A stretch of DNA of 64,000 bases from CAWDPQ01 sp049642465 (GCA_049642465.1 JBAROV010000100.1:5638-69637); one strand, 5' to 3'; shown: positions 16,265 to 26,114, numbered from the stretch's first letter. The notes: generated from the sequence alone by a model not told the origin. Translations and numbers: made by a program.

Positions 16265-16673
16265 CGACGTGATACGTCGCCGGCCCCGCGCCGACGTTCC
16301 TGATCCCGTGCAGCTGGTTGGACGCCTGGAAGATGACTGACCCCACGCCAAGCTTCTTCCACTCGCCGTTCACCAGCGCTTCGACGGTCCCCTCTTTCAC
16401 GATGAGCAGTTCCTCGTTCGGGTGCTGGTGCGGCGCGTGAGACGTCTGACCGGGATTGAGGGTCGTGATGTGGATCTCGAGTTCGTCGAGCGTGGCCGTG
16501 GGGGACCGCACGACCTGCCTGACTGTCCCCACCTCCGTCTTCCTGACGGCCACGCTGTCCCAGTCGAACGCCGTGGATGGCAGAACGGCGCGCGGCGCCG
16601 CGGCAACAACGGCCATGGTGGCGCCGACGGAGATGACTGCAACGACGAGATCGCGTGGCTTCAGCAGCGTCAT
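16233..16673 (-). CDS. Exported cupin-domain protein
   Basis: 146-aa protein with an N-terminal signal or anchor (hydrophobic V-V-A-V-I-S-V-G-A-T to about residue 28) and a single cupin barrel. The cupin motif H-A-P-H-Q-H-P-N-E-E near 80-90 gives the usual two His and Glu metal ligands, with a later H-G-I-R-N near 122. Its ATG overlaps the TGA of the upstream oxidoreductase (ATGA at 16670-16673), so it is co-translated with it. Function unknown; small cupins often bind sugars or act as isomerases. Confidence 0.8.
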   Translation of the reverse strand: MTLLKPRDLVVAVISVGATMAVVAAAPRAVLPSTAFDWDSVAVRKTEVGTVRQVVRSPTATLDELEIHITTLNPGQTSHAPHQHPNEELLIVKEGTVEALVNGEWKKLGVGSVIFQASNQLHGIRNVGAGPATYHVVNWSSPGMKK

Positions 16674-18067
16674 AGGGTGCTCTCGATCATGGTGTAGGGG
16701 AAGCGTTGTGGACGCGACAGCATCGCGTTTGCCTCATCATCATTCCTGAATCGTTCTCTCACGGGATCCCAGTACACCTTGCGCTTGAGTTTCATGGCGA
16801 TGTGGTGGACGAGGCACGCGGCGCACGACCGGTGCGCCACTTCAACCGGCGCGATCGGTTCGCGGCGCGAGCGAACGCACTCCAGCCAATTACGATGATG
16901 ATTCGAGCTCTCGTAGAGGTGGGTTTCGTCCGGTCCGATCACTGACGTGATGATTTTTGGATCGCTGGCGGAGAGCGCTTTCGGATCCTTGAGCTTTGCC
17001 ACCGGATCGCTGCCAGTCACCGTCTCGTTTCCGCGAGACACGAAAATCCAGCCTTCGGTGCCAATGAACTTGATGCCGTTCGGAAAATCGCCGCTCACGA
17101 TCATCTTCACGCCGTTGGCGTACAGCGCTTCGGTCCTGAAGGGCCCGTGCACATCCCAGATCCCTTTTTTGGGGAACTCCGCCGTGCCCGAGACTTCGAT
17201 TGGACCTGTGAACTCGGTGTCCATCCCCCAATGCGCGCTGTCGAGGTGATGGGCGCCCCACCCGGTGATCATGCCCGCGCCGAATTGCTCGCAGCGCAGC
17301 CATCCCGGTCGGTCGTAGCCGCTCTGCGGATGGACTCGCTTCTCCGTGTAGGGCACGACGGGCGTGGACCCCAGCCACATGTCGTAGTTGAGGTTCTTCG
17401 GGACCGGCATCACCGGTTCTTCATCGCCGGACGGATCGCCTGGGAGTCCGACTTCGACGGTCTTCAACTCGCCGATGCGCCCGTTCCGAACCAGCTCGGC
17501 GGCGTATCGGAACTGCGCGGACGACCGCTGCTGGCTGCCGATCTGAAAGATGCGCCCGGATCGATGCACGGCATCGCTGAGCGCGCGCCCTTCGCCAATG
17601 GTGAGCGACGCCGGCTTCTGCAGATAGACATCCTTGCCGGCGTGCACGGCATGGATGGCAATGATGGTGTGCCAGTGATCGGGCGTACTGATGACGACCG
17701 CGTCGATGTCCTTTCGCGCCAGAAGATCGCGATAGTCGGCGCACGTCGTCACACCATCGTAGGGTTTACCGGTTGTCTTGGTGTAGTAACCGTTGACGAG
17801 TGCTTTTGCCTCCTCGACGCGCTTGCTGTCCACATCGCACACCGCGATGATGCGGGCACGTTCGTTTCGCCAGATGCCTGGCATGTCGTGGCCGCGGGAG
17901 ATCCGTCCCGTCCCGATCGCCCCGACGTTGATGCGGTTGCTGGGAGCGGCCGCTCCAAAGACCGATGCCGGAAGGATGGCTGGAAAACCGGCAACGAGCG
18001 ACGAGGCCGCCGCGGCGTTGCCTGCGGTCTTGATGAACGTGCGGCGGGAGGTGCGTTTGTCGGACAT
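16670..18067 (-). CDS. Gfo/Idh/MocA family oxidoreductase with Tat-like signal
   Basis: 465-aa NAD(P)-dependent oxidoreductase. The ATG at 18067 starts T-S-R-R-T-F-I-K-T followed by an alanine-rich hydrophobic stretch, a twin-arginine export signal that suggests a periplasmic enzyme loaded with cofactor before export. The Rossmann motif is V-G-A-I-G-T-G-R-I-S near 50. The usual E-K-P catalytic lysine motif appears as Y-L-Q-K-P near 150, and the C-terminal alpha/beta domain carries G-W-G-A-H-H-L-D near 268. Members act on sugars or inositols; the substrate is unknown. Precedes the cupin gene with ATGA overlap. Confidence 0.85.
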   Translation of the reverse strand: MSDKRTSRRTFIKTAGNAAAASSLVAGFPAILPASVFGAAAPSNRINVGAIGTGRISRGHDMPGIWRNERARIIAVCDVDSKRVEEAKALVNGYYTKTTGKPYDGVTTCADYRDLLARKDIDAVVISTPDHWHTIIAIHAVHAGKDVYLQKPASLTIGEGRALSDAVHRSGRIFQIGSQQRSSAQFRYAAELVRNGRIGELKTVEVGLPGDPSGDEEPVMPVPKNLNYDMWLGSTPVVPYTEKRVHPQSGYDRPGWLRCEQFGAGMITGWGAHHLDSAHWGMDTEFTGPIEVSGTAEFPKKGIWDVHGPFRTEALYANGVKMIVSGDFPNGIKFIGTEGWIFVSRGNETVTGSDPVAKLKDPKALSASDPKIITSVIGPDETHLYESSNHHRNWLECVRSRREPIAPVEVAHRSCAACLVHHIAMKLKRKVYWDPVRERFRNDDEANAMLSRPQRFPYTMIESTL

Positions 18068-18109
18068 GCATGCTCCAGTCCGGATGTGGCTTGCGGCCAG
18101 CCGTGTGGC

Positions 18110-18127
18110 TTCCGCCTTCAGGCGGAA
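18110..18127. repeat. Perfect hairpin containing a stop codon
   Basis: TTCCGCC-TTCA-GGCGGAA: 7-bp perfect stem with a 4-base loop. On the minus strand the loop is TGAA, whose TGA is the stop of the second Gfo/Idh/MocA gene. No T-tract follows, so it may be a processing or attenuation signal rather than a full terminator. Confidence 0.6.
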
Positions 18128-19263
18128 TCGCCTTTTGCCGGCTGCGCTTGCTTCTGCGCTTTCAGCACTAATTCGGTCGCCAACAAGCAGTGCGCCTGCG
18201 GCATCGCCGTCTCCGTGCGGTCCACGACGTCCGAGACGAGTTGTTCGCCATAGGGAAGCGGTACCTTCGAACAATCGATGTAGCGCGTCTCCTTGTGATC
18301 CACGAGAAACAGGTGGCTGCCGCCGGGTCGGCCTGCGATGTCGATATTCTTCCGGATTTCGATGTAACCATCTGTCCCGAGCACGGTCAGTCGGCCGTCT
18401 CCCCACGTCGCCAATCCGTCAGGTGTGAACCAGTCAACCCGTATGTAACCTGCGCCGCCGTTGCCGCGGACCAACATGTCGCCGAAATCCTCGAACGTCG
18501 GGTACTGCGGATGATGCACGTTACCGACCTGAGAGGCGACGACCTCGGCTCGTGTCGAACCCGTGAAATAGAGGAACTGATCGGCCTGATGTGACGCGAT
18601 ATCGCAGAGGATTCCGCCGAACCGCGGTCGATCGAAAAACCACGGCGGCCGGGTGGAGGCGTTCATTCGATGCGGCCCGAGACCGATCGTCTGGACCACA
18701 CGACCGATCGCGCCTGCTTTGACGAGTTCGCCAGCTTTGACGGTCGCCCGGTTCTCGAACCGCTCGCTGTACATGATGGAGTAGATTCGGTGCGTCTGAG
18801 CCTGGACCTTGCGCACCTCGGCCAGCTGATCGAGCGTCGTGATGCCCGGCTTGTCGGCCATGTAGTCCTTGCCGTGCTGCATCACGCGGATGCCGAGCGG
18901 GGCTCGCTCGTCGGGGATCGCCGCGCTCAACACCAGCTTGATGTCGCGATCCTCCAGGACCTCGTTTTCACTGCGTGCGAGCTTCGCTTGCGGAAACCGT
19001 TTTACGAAGGCTGCCGCAAGATCCGGTTCGCGCGCGTAGACGAGCGTCAGCTCACCGCCCCCGCGAAGCACAGCTTCTGTCTGACTGTTGATATGCCCGT
19101 GATTCAGGCCGATCACGCCGAACCTGAGACGCGGGGATTTCGTTGGCGCGGCCTGGCGCCAGCGCGTCGCAGCGGACCGTGGTGCGCCGTGCGCGCGAGC
19201 GACAAACGCAGAGGTCACGAGACTCGTGAGAAAGCCGCGACGGCCGGGTCGATGTGGCGTCAT
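18118..19263 (-). CDS. Gfo/Idh/MocA family oxidoreductase with Tat-like signal
   Basis: 381-aa second member of the family. It starts at the ATG at 19263 with P-G-R-R-G-F-L-T-S and a hydrophobic run to about residue 25, again a twin-arginine-type signal. NAD-binding motif F-G-V-I-G-L-N-H-G-H near 48; catalytic lysine in M-A-D-K-P-G near 133; G-G-I-L-C-D-I-A-S-H-Q near 215 fits the C-terminal substrate domain. It is upstream of the first copy with 50 bp between, so probably the same transcript. The two copies differ enough that they are not a recent duplication. Confidence 0.84.
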   Translation of the reverse strand: MTPHRPGRRGFLTSLVTSAFVARAHGAPRSAATRWRQAAPTKSPRLRFGVIGLNHGHINSQTEAVLRGGGELTLVYAREPDLAAAFVKRFPQAKLARSENEVLEDRDIKLVLSAAIPDERAPLGIRVMQHGKDYMADKPGITTLDQLAEVRKVQAQTHRIYSIMYSERFENRATVKAGELVKAGAIGRVVQTIGLGPHRMNASTRPPWFFDRPRFGGILCDIASHQADQFLYFTGSTRAEVVASQVGNVHHPQYPTFEDFGDMLVRGNGGAGYIRVDWFTPDGLATWGDGRLTVLGTDGYIEIRKNIDIAGRPGGSHLFLVDHKETRYIDCSKVPLPYGEQLVSDVVDRTETAMPQAHCLLATELVLKAQKQAQPAKGDSA

Positions 19264-19282
19264 GTTTTGCCCTGTCAAACGG

Positions 19283-19310
19283 TTGCAAGGATCGGCGTAG
19301 ATGCTATACG
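19283..19310 (+). promoter_or_regulatory. Possible promoter of the TonB receptor gene
   Basis: TTGCAA (19283-19288), 16 bp, then TATACG (19305-19310), 70 bp before the receptor ATG in the 117-bp divergent gap. A GC hairpin follows at 19343-19359, and GGAGG precedes the start. Match to consensus is partial. Confidence 0.35.
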
Positions 19311-19380
19311 GTTGCGCGCGACAGGTAAACCTCGCGAGGCTCCCCCGCTGGTCGCGGGGCTGGGCGTGGAGGCCAGCATC

Positions 19381-22300
19381 ATGTTCAGGCACTCACCAGC
19401 GGCGATCCACCGGTTTGTCGAAACAGCTCTGCTCGTAGCCCTACTCCTCACGCTCTCATCCCCGGCACGCGCCCAATCAGTGAGCGGCACGCTCCTCGGA
19501 ACGGTCACCGATTCATCGGGTGCTGTGATCTCGAAGGCAAAGGTCACCGTGATCAACGAAGGCACCGGCCTGACGCGCACGGTTGAAGCCGACTCCAACG
19601 GCGACTTTTCCGTTCCGTCCATTCCCACCGGCCGCTACACGGTCACGGCGGAGATGTCTGGGTTCAAGACGCTCGCCCTCTCCAACGTCGAAGTCGGAGT
19701 CGATCAGCGCGTGCGGATCGACTTGAAGCTCGAAGTCGGCGCCATGACTGAGTCGGTCACCGTCGAAGCCGTCAGCCCGCTCGTTCAGACCTCATCGTCC
19801 GAGCTCGGCACGACGGTGGACGACCAGCAGATCGAGGCGTTGCCGCTCAACGGCCGCAACTTCGTCAGCCTGACGCGGACCGTCCCCGGCGTGCTGCGAG
19901 GAATTCCGGGTTCCAACATCGACGGTGCCGGCAGTCTCGCGTGGCGGGCCTCGGCCGCGTTCTCCGCAAACGGACAGCGGCCGCGCGACAACAACTTCAT
20001 GCTCGATGGCGTGGACAACAACGAAACCTGGCTGCAGACCGTCGTGATTTTCCCCAGCGTTGACGCACTCGACGAATTCAAGCTCCAGACCTCAACGTAC
20101 TCAGCCGAATTCGGACGTTCGCTCGGCGGTGTCGTCAACCTCCAGATCAAATCGGGAACGAATAGCCTGCGCGGGAGCGCCTTCGAGTTCCACCGCAACG
20201 ACGCGTTCGATGCCAACAACTTCTTCAACAATCGAGCCGGACGCGACAAGCCGGATTTCAAACAGAACCAGTTCGGCGGAACGGTCGGGGGCGCCCTGCT
20301 GAGAGATCGGACGTTCTTCTTTGGCTCGTATCAGGGACATCGCGAGACACAGGGCCAGACGTTTCTCTCGACCGTGCCCACGCTGGCGATGCGCGGCGGA
20401 AACTTTTCGGAGTTGAACCGGGTGATTTACGACCCGCAGACCGGCCAGCCGTTCCCCGGCAACATCATCCCCAACGATCGAATTGATTCGGTTGCGCGCA
20501 GCATCCTCACCCAGCTCTATCCTGAACCGAACACCGCCGGCACGCGACAAGCTAACGGTCAGACGATCAGCAACTACCTGATCAACCCGATCAAGGAACG
20601 CCAGGACAACCAGTTCGACGTCAAGGTCGATCACAACCTGTCCTCGTCCAACCGCTTCTTTACGCGCTACAGCTTTCAGAAAACGCATCGGCTGCAGCCC
20701 GCCACGCTCCCGCACGGCGACGCGGGCGCCACGTTCGGTGCAGGCGATGGCAACATCAAGGGCCAGAGCCTCGCGTTCAACGACACCCAGACGCTGGGGA
20801 GCCGATGGCTGAACGAGTTCCGCTTCGGCTGGTCGTCGATCAAGTTCCTGATGACCCCAATCGACTACGGCACGAACCCGGCGCAAGCCGTCGGCCTGCC
20901 GGGCATCAACCTCAACGAAGTGACGTCAGCCATGACGCAGATGACGTTCCAGAACATCCGCAACCTCGGCGCTAATGGCAACCAGCCGCTCATCACGAAC
21001 CAGAACGACTTTCAGATCTTCGACAACGTCACCTGGAGTCCCGGGCGCCACACGCTGAAAATGGGCGGGAGCATCACGTTCCGCTCGCGCGAGATTCTCA
21101 ATGCCGACTCTATCGTCGGGAATTTCAGCTTCAACAACAACATGACCTCGAACTGCGCCGGACAGCCAGCGGGCTGCACGGTGAACAGCAGCACCGGCTT
21201 CGACGTCGCGAGCTTCATGCTTGGACTCGTCAACGTGAAGAGCCGCAATATGTTCGATGCGGGAACCTACACGGAAAAGCGTCCTGAAATTTCGACCTAC
21301 ATTCAGGATGACTTTCGACTGAGCCACAGGCTGACGCTGAACATGGGACTGCGGTGGGATGTCTACCCACCATGGGTCGAAATCGAAGATCGGCAGTCGA
21401 ATTTTGATGAATCCACCGGTCGGTTCGTCGTGGCCTCGCCGAATGCGGTGATTAACGGCGTCGAGGTCGGCCGATACCTGCAGACATACTCGAAACGCGA
21501 CGTCGGTCCGCGTTTCGGATTCGCCTACGACCTCGCCGGAGACGGCAAAACGGTCGTTCGTGGCGGTTTTGGCGTGTTCTGGAACTTCTCACCGGGCGGC
21601 ACGTCTTCGTCGAAAGCGCAGAATCCGCCGTTCCTGCAGTCGACGACGCTCAATCCCTCGCCGACCGCCTACGGCAGCAATCTGCTGTTGAAAGACGGCC
21701 TGCCACCCCCTCCAGGCGTGGATCCGAATCGCCCGGCCGCTGGTTCAACGCGGTCGATTTTCGACATCAACTTCCGCGACGCCTACGCCAGGCAGTGGAA
21801 CCTGAACATCCAGCGCGGGCTCGCGACCAACTACATGCTCGAGCTCGCGTACGTCGGGTCGCAAGGGCGGCAGATGATGCTGAAGGGCGATCCCAACCAG
21901 GCGCCGCCCGTGGTCGGCGTCACCGACGCGAACGTGAATCGACCCTACGCCAGGATCTCGCCAGCGCTGCGCACCATCGGCCAGACGCAGAGCAAGGGCA
22001 CGCTCGATTATCACGGTCTGCTCGTGAAGTTCCAGCGGCGATTCGCGAACAACTTCTCGTTCTTGAACTCGTACACGTGGGGCAAGGCGATCGATCTGAA
22101 TTCGGATAACGACGGGACGGTGACGCTCACCAACGTCTACGACCCCCAGTACAACCGCGGGCCTGCCGACTACGATATCAAGCACACGTTCTCGTCGAGC
22201 TGGATTTACGAGCTGCCGTGGGCCCGCAACGCACTCTACGGCGGTTGGCAGGTGACCGGAATCCTGCTGCTCCGCAGTGGGCTCCCGCTGACAGTCACGC

Positions 22301-22704
22301 AGTCGCAAGGCGTTCAGTCGACCGGGACCGGGAATCGCCCGAACCGCATCTGCGATGGCAAGTTGAGCAACCCGACCATCGATCGGTGGTTCGATGCGGC
22401 GTGCTTCGCTCAGGTGCCCGACGTGACCGGGACCTACGGCGATGCCGGCCGCGGCATCATCCGCGGGCCGGGCTCATTCAATATTGACGCGTCGATCATC
22501 AAGAACACGCGGATCGGGCGCTACCAGACCGAAATCCGCATCGAGGCGTTCAACCTGCTCAATCACCCGCAGTTTGCGAACCCCAACACGACGATCGGCA
22601 ACGCCGCCGTCGGGACGATCACCGCGATGCTCTCCAACCCGTCCTGCTCGCTCTGCGGCACCACAGAGCGGCAGGTGCAGCTCGGAGTGAAGGTGAGGTT
22701 CTAG
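19381..22704 (+). CDS. Oar-type TonB-dependent receptor with carboxypeptidase-regulatory domain
   Basis: 1107-aa outer-membrane transporter. The frame is open from 18670, but the ATG at 19381 with GGAGG upstream begins a signal peptide ending A-R-A-Q near residue 33. Residues about 35-115 form the carboxypeptidase-D regulatory-like domain (G-T-L-L-G-T-V-T-D-S-S-G-A-V). The plug follows (I-E-A-L-P-L-N-G-R-N-F near 155; M-L-D-G-V-D-N-N-E near 205), then the large Oar-like barrel ending L-G-V-K-V-R-F with the terminal Phe expected for BAM substrates. Such receptors are abundant in Acidobacteriota and probably import large glycans or peptides; ligand unknown. Convergent with tricorn, sharing CTAG. 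Confidence 0.92.
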   Translation: MFRHSPAAIHRFVETALLVALLLTLSSPARAQSVSGTLLGTVTDSSGAVISKAKVTVINEGTGLTRTVEADSNGDFSVPSIPTGRYTVTAEMSGFKTLALSNVEVGVDQRVRIDLKLEVGAMTESVTVEAVSPLVQTSSSELGTTVDDQQIEALPLNGRNFVSLTRTVPGVLRGIPGSNIDGAGSLAWRASAAFSANGQRPRDNNFMLDGVDNNETWLQTVVIFPSVDALDEFKLQTSTYSAEFGRSLGGVVNLQIKSGTNSLRGSAFEFHRNDAFDANNFFNNRAGRDKPDFKQNQFGGTVGGALLRDRTFFFGSYQGHRETQGQTFLSTVPTLAMRGGNFSELNRVIYDPQTGQPFPGNIIPNDRIDSVARSILTQLYPEPNTAGTRQANGQTISNYLINPIKERQDNQFDVKVDHNLSSSNRFFTRYSFQKTHRLQPATLPHGDAGATFGAGDGNIKGQSLAFNDTQTLGSRWLNEFRFGWSSIKFLMTPIDYGTNPAQAVGLPGINLNEVTSAMTQMTFQNIRNLGANGNQPLITNQNDFQIFDNVTWSPGRHTLKMGGSITFRSREILNADSIVGNFSFNNNMTSNCAGQPAGCTVNSSTGFDVASFMLGLVNVKSRNMFDAGTYTEKRPEISTYIQDDFRLSHRLTLNMGLRWDVYPPWVEIEDRQSNFDESTGRFVVASPNAVINGVEVGRYLQTYSKRDVGPRFGFAYDLAGDGKTVVRGGFGVFWNFSPGGTSSSKAQNPPFLQSTTLNPSPTAYGSNLLLKDGLPPPPGVDPNRPAAGSTRSIFDINFRDAYARQWNLNIQRGLATNYMLELAYVGSQGRQMMLKGDPNQAPPVVGVTDANVNRPYARISPALRTIGQTQSKGTLDYHGLLVKFQRRFANNFSFLNSYTWGKAIDLNSDNDGTVTLTNVYDPQYNRGPADYDIKHTFSSSWIYELPWARNALYGGWQVTGILLLRSGLPLTVTQSQGVQSTGTGNRPNRICDGKLSNPTIDRWFDAACFAQVPDVTGTYGDAGRGIIRGPGSFNIDASIIKNTRIGRYQTEIRIEAFNLLNHPQFANPNTTIGNAAVGTITAMLSNPSCSLCGTTERQVQLGVKVRF

Positions 22705-25700
22705 CGCGTGCTGCCCCGTGTCGGCACGCGCTTCTCGTAGGCGGGTCGTGCCGGCGGTTTCGGCGCCTTCGCGATGCGATCCAGAACTTCGGCAATCGCT
22801 CGCTGCAGCTGCGGATCCGTTCCGTTCGCGAGCTTCGACGGATCCTCCGGCACCGGGATGTCGGGCTCGACGCCGTGGCCTTCCGCAAACCACTGCCCCT
22901 TCGGGTCGTACATCCGGAAAGTCGGCACCGTCACATTGCCGCCATCGATGAGCGGCGGCGCACCGCTGATGCCGATGAGCCCACCCCACGTCCGCGTGCC
23001 GATCAGCGGTCCAAGGCCCGCTTGTTTGAAGTAGGTCGGAAACGCATCGCCGCCCGAACCACTCCATCCATTGATCAACATCACTTGCGGACCGCGATGG
23101 GCAACCGGAGGCCACTGCCAGCTCTGCCCGTCGCGCACCGCCCAATAGGCGAGCACCGGGCGGTTCAGCAACTCGACGAAGCGATCGGGAATCTGGCCAC
23201 CGCTGTTCCACCGCTCGTCGATGATCAAGCCCTCTTTCTTCCACTGCGCCATAAACTGACGCACGAGCTCGTTCTGCGCATCCACCCCGGTACTCTGCAC
23301 GTAGATGTAGCCGACTTTTCCGTTCGTGGCTTTGTCGACCACTTGACGACGTTCGTCGACCCAGGCACGGAACCGCAGCTCGGTTTCGCTCGGCAGACAC
23401 TTGACGACAACCTGACGCGCCCCGGTCTGCGACGGTGAGGAATTCACCGTGAGCAGCGCCGTCTTGTTGCCCAGTCCCTGGAACGCTGCCCACGGGTCGG
23501 CTTTCGTGTCGATGGGAACACCGTTGACGGCAAGGACGTATTCCCCTTCCTTGACGAGGACGCCGGATTCCTCGAGCGGCGAACGCACGTCGGCATCCCA
23601 CGTGCCGCCGCGAACGATGCGCTTGATCCGATAGGCGCCGTTCGCCAGTTCCCAATCGACGCCGAGCAGACCGACGTTTCTCGAAGGGGCCAGCTCCTTG
23701 TCGCCGCCGCCGTAATAGGTGTGGGAGGCATTCAGCTCGCCGATGAACTCACCCAGCACGAAGTCCACGTCCCAGCGCGTCACCGCATCATCCAGCAGTT
23801 TTCCGTAGCGCTGGCGCATGCCGGCCCAGTCCACGCCGTGCATCGACGGGTCGTAGAAGAAGTCCCGCTGGAACCTGAATGCGTCCGCAAACATCTGCCG
23901 CCACTCGGCACGCGGATCGACGGGCGCCTCCATGTCGGCGGTGACGATCGGTTTTTCGAATTTCTGGGCGGCTTTGATTTCCAGAATCGCGTACTTGCCG
24001 GCCTGCCGGACCAGCATCTTCTTGCCGTCGTGCGTCACCTCGAAGTCCGACGCATCATCCAGTACGGTCTTTTCTTCGCGCTCGGTGAGATCGAAGTAGA
24101 CGATCGCGCTCTTCTCTTCGCCCGATCCGGTCCGCGGCTGCCGGCGATACAGCAGCTTTCCTTTGATCGCCTGCAGGTCGTCGTAATTCCCCGCCTTCGG
24201 CGGCAGGACGACGGCGCGCGCTTCGAATCCATCCAGATCGATATCGACAGCCTTGGCAGGGGCCGGCTTGGCTTCGTCCTTCTTCTCGTCGGCCTGCGTG
24301 TCCTTCTTGTCCTCGGCTTTCTTTTCCTCCGCCTTCTTTGGCTCGTCGGACTTGTTCGTGTCGGTGGCAGCGCTTTCCGAATCGTTGCGCGCCGCCAGAG
24401 GCGAGGCCACGTCCCGGCGCAGCGGCACCGCAACCAGTTTCGTGGGGTTTGGATACGTCCAGCTGTTGTCGAACGCCCCGTATACGGGCTCGAACTCGCG
24501 GTCGGATGCGTAGAACAGGTACTTGCCCTCAGGATCGAAGGTCGGCTGCGAATCGTTCATATAGCCGGAAGTGCCCTGGTGCAGCTTTGCGCCTTTCGAG
24601 TCGTAGAGATACACCGCGCTGTTCGAGTCGGCGGTCGGACGCGCGTAAGTAAGCCATCGCGAATCCGGAGACCAGCGCATTCGGAAACCAGCCAGGGCGC
24701 CGTGACTGATCCATTCCGGGCTCTCGTCTATCTGCGTCAGCTTGCCGGTGTCGAGATCGCAAATCCGAATCCGCATGCCCTGGTCGATGAATGCAATCCT
24801 CTTGCTGTCGGGAGACCAATGCGGGGCATAGCGGAAACCAGGACCGAGCGACGTAACCGTCTTCTCGGGCCCTGTCCCGTCGGCAGGTCTGATCGTCAAT
24901 TCATATTCGCCGTTCCGATCGCTCCAGAACGCGACGCTCTTCCCATCCGGCGACCAGCGCGGATATCGTTCCGCGACGCCGGATGATCGGGTGACGTTCA
25001 CGACGGCGCCGAATTCGGCTGGCGCCGAAAACACGTCGCCGCGGGCTTCGAATACCGCCCGCTTCCCGGTCGGAGACACCGACGCACCCTGCAGGAGTGA
25101 CTCCACTTTGGTCGTTCTCGTTCGCAGCGTCGTTTCGTCGGTGACCACCCGGACCGGCACTTCCTTTTCCTTGCCGCTCGCCACATCGAGGTAATACAGC
25201 CGTCCGCCAGCCTGAAAGACGATGCCGTCGGGTCCGAGCGAGGGGAAGGTGATGTCGAAGTCGTTGAAGTGCGTGATCTGCCGGACCGCATTCGTCTTGA
25301 GGTCGTAGGCCCAGATGTTGTTGCGTTCGTTCGTTCCGCGATCGGAGACGAAATAGATCGTGTTGCCGTGCCACATCGGCTGGGCGTCGTTTGCGGGGTT
25401 TTCGGTGAGGTTGTGCGATGTCTTGCTCTTGAGATTGAACAGCCACAAGTCCGGCGACCAGCCGCCTCGGTATCGCTTCCAGGTGCGGAAATCCTGGGAC
25501 ATCGGCATGTAGACGAATTGCACGCCGTCGGGCGAATACGCACCGAACTCGCCGTAGGGTACGGGCAACTTCTCGGGAAGGCCGCCGCTCAGACCGACGG
25601 TGAAGAACTGGCTGTAGCGCTGTCGTCCGCTCTCTCGGCCTGACGCGAACAGCACGCGCGTGCCGTCCGGGGTCCAACCGATCACGCGATCGGCCATCGG

Positions 25701-26030
25701 GTGATAAGTGAGGCGCACAGGCTCGCCGCCCGCGCTCGGAATCACGAAGACGTCGATGTTGCCGTCGTACGATGCGCTGAATGCGACCTTGGAGCCGTCT
25801 GGCGAGAAGCGCGGGAAGCTCTCTTCACCCGGAGACGCGGTGAGCCGTACCGCGGTCCCCCCTTCTTTGCTCACGAGCCACACGTCTCCGGCATAGACAA
25901 ATGCGATCTGCGTTTTCGAAACGGCCGGATAGCGCAGCATACGTGCGTCGATCTGGGCCAAGGCGGCAGCGGAACAGATGAGTACGAACGCAAGGCATAG
26001 TACGCCGCGAAATACTTTCGAGATGTTCAT
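22701..26030 (-). CDS. Tricorn-like protease (S41 family) with propeller and PDZ domains
   Basis: 1109-aa exported peptidase. A signal peptide (residues 1-25, ending A-L-A-Q) follows an ATG with AGAGGAA upstream. Beta-propeller repeats (F-S-P-D-G-S-K-V-A-F-S type) fill about 30-540. A charged linker of K, E, D and A repeats lies near 560-593. A tricorn C1-like helical segment is near 690-760, PDZ near 770-860, and the S41 serine-protease core to the end, with the nucleophile in G-S-G-G-D-A-F near residue 991. Tricorn trims peptides of a few residues made by other proteases. The signal suggests the periplasm, unlike cytosolic archaeal tricorn. Confidence 0.9.
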   Translation of the reverse strand: MNISKVFRGVLCLAFVLICSAAALAQIDARMLRYPAVSKTQIAFVYAGDVWLVSKEGGTAVRLTASPGEESFPRFSPDGSKVAFSASYDGNIDVFVIPSAGGEPVRLTYHPMADRVIGWTPDGTRVLFASGRESGRQRYSQFFTVGLSGGLPEKLPVPYGEFGAYSPDGVQFVYMPMSQDFRTWKRYRGGWSPDLWLFNLKSKTSHNLTENPANDAQPMWHGNTIYFVSDRGTNERNNIWAYDLKTNAVRQITHFNDFDITFPSLGPDGIVFQAGGRLYYLDVASGKEKEVPVRVVTDETTLRTRTTKVESLLQGASVSPTGKRAVFEARGDVFSAPAEFGAVVNVTRSSGVAERYPRWSPDGKSVAFWSDRNGEYELTIRPADGTGPEKTVTSLGPGFRYAPHWSPDSKRIAFIDQGMRIRICDLDTGKLTQIDESPEWISHGALAGFRMRWSPDSRWLTYARPTADSNSAVYLYDSKGAKLHQGTSGYMNDSQPTFDPEGKYLFYASDREFEPVYGAFDNSWTYPNPTKLVAVPLRRDVASPLAARNDSESAATDTNKSDEPKKAEEKKAEDKKDTQADEKKDEAKPAPAKAVDIDLDGFEARAVVLPPKAGNYDDLQAIKGKLLYRRQPRTGSGEEKSAIVYFDLTEREEKTVLDDASDFEVTHDGKKMLVRQAGKYAILEIKAAQKFEKPIVTADMEAPVDPRAEWRQMFADAFRFQRDFFYDPSMHGVDWAGMRQRYGKLLDDAVTRWDVDFVLGEFIGELNASHTYYGGGDKELAPSRNVGLLGVDWELANGAYRIKRIVRGGTWDADVRSPLEESGVLVKEGEYVLAVNGVPIDTKADPWAAFQGLGNKTALLTVNSSPSQTGARQVVVKCLPSETELRFRAWVDERRQVVDKATNGKVGYIYVQSTGVDAQNELVRQFMAQWKKEGLIIDERWNSGGQIPDRFVELLNRPVLAYWAVRDGQSWQWPPVAHRGPQVMLINGWSGSGGDAFPTYFKQAGLGPLIGTRTWGGLIGISGAPPLIDGGNVTVPTFRMYDPKGQWFAEGHGVEPDIPVPEDPSKLANGTDPQLQRAIAEVLDRIAKAPKPPARPAYEKRVPTRGSTR

Positions 26031-26114
26031 CAGGAATTCCTCTGAGGTAACGAGCGAATGAGTATTTTACAGCGAAGTTGGCCCGAACCTGGCAGCACGA
26101 CCTTCGCCGAAGCA

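Noticed and set aside
18670..19380. N-terminal extension of the TonB receptor frame
   Set aside because: It runs antisense to the Gfo/Idh gene and lacks conserved residues; the signal peptide starts at 19381.
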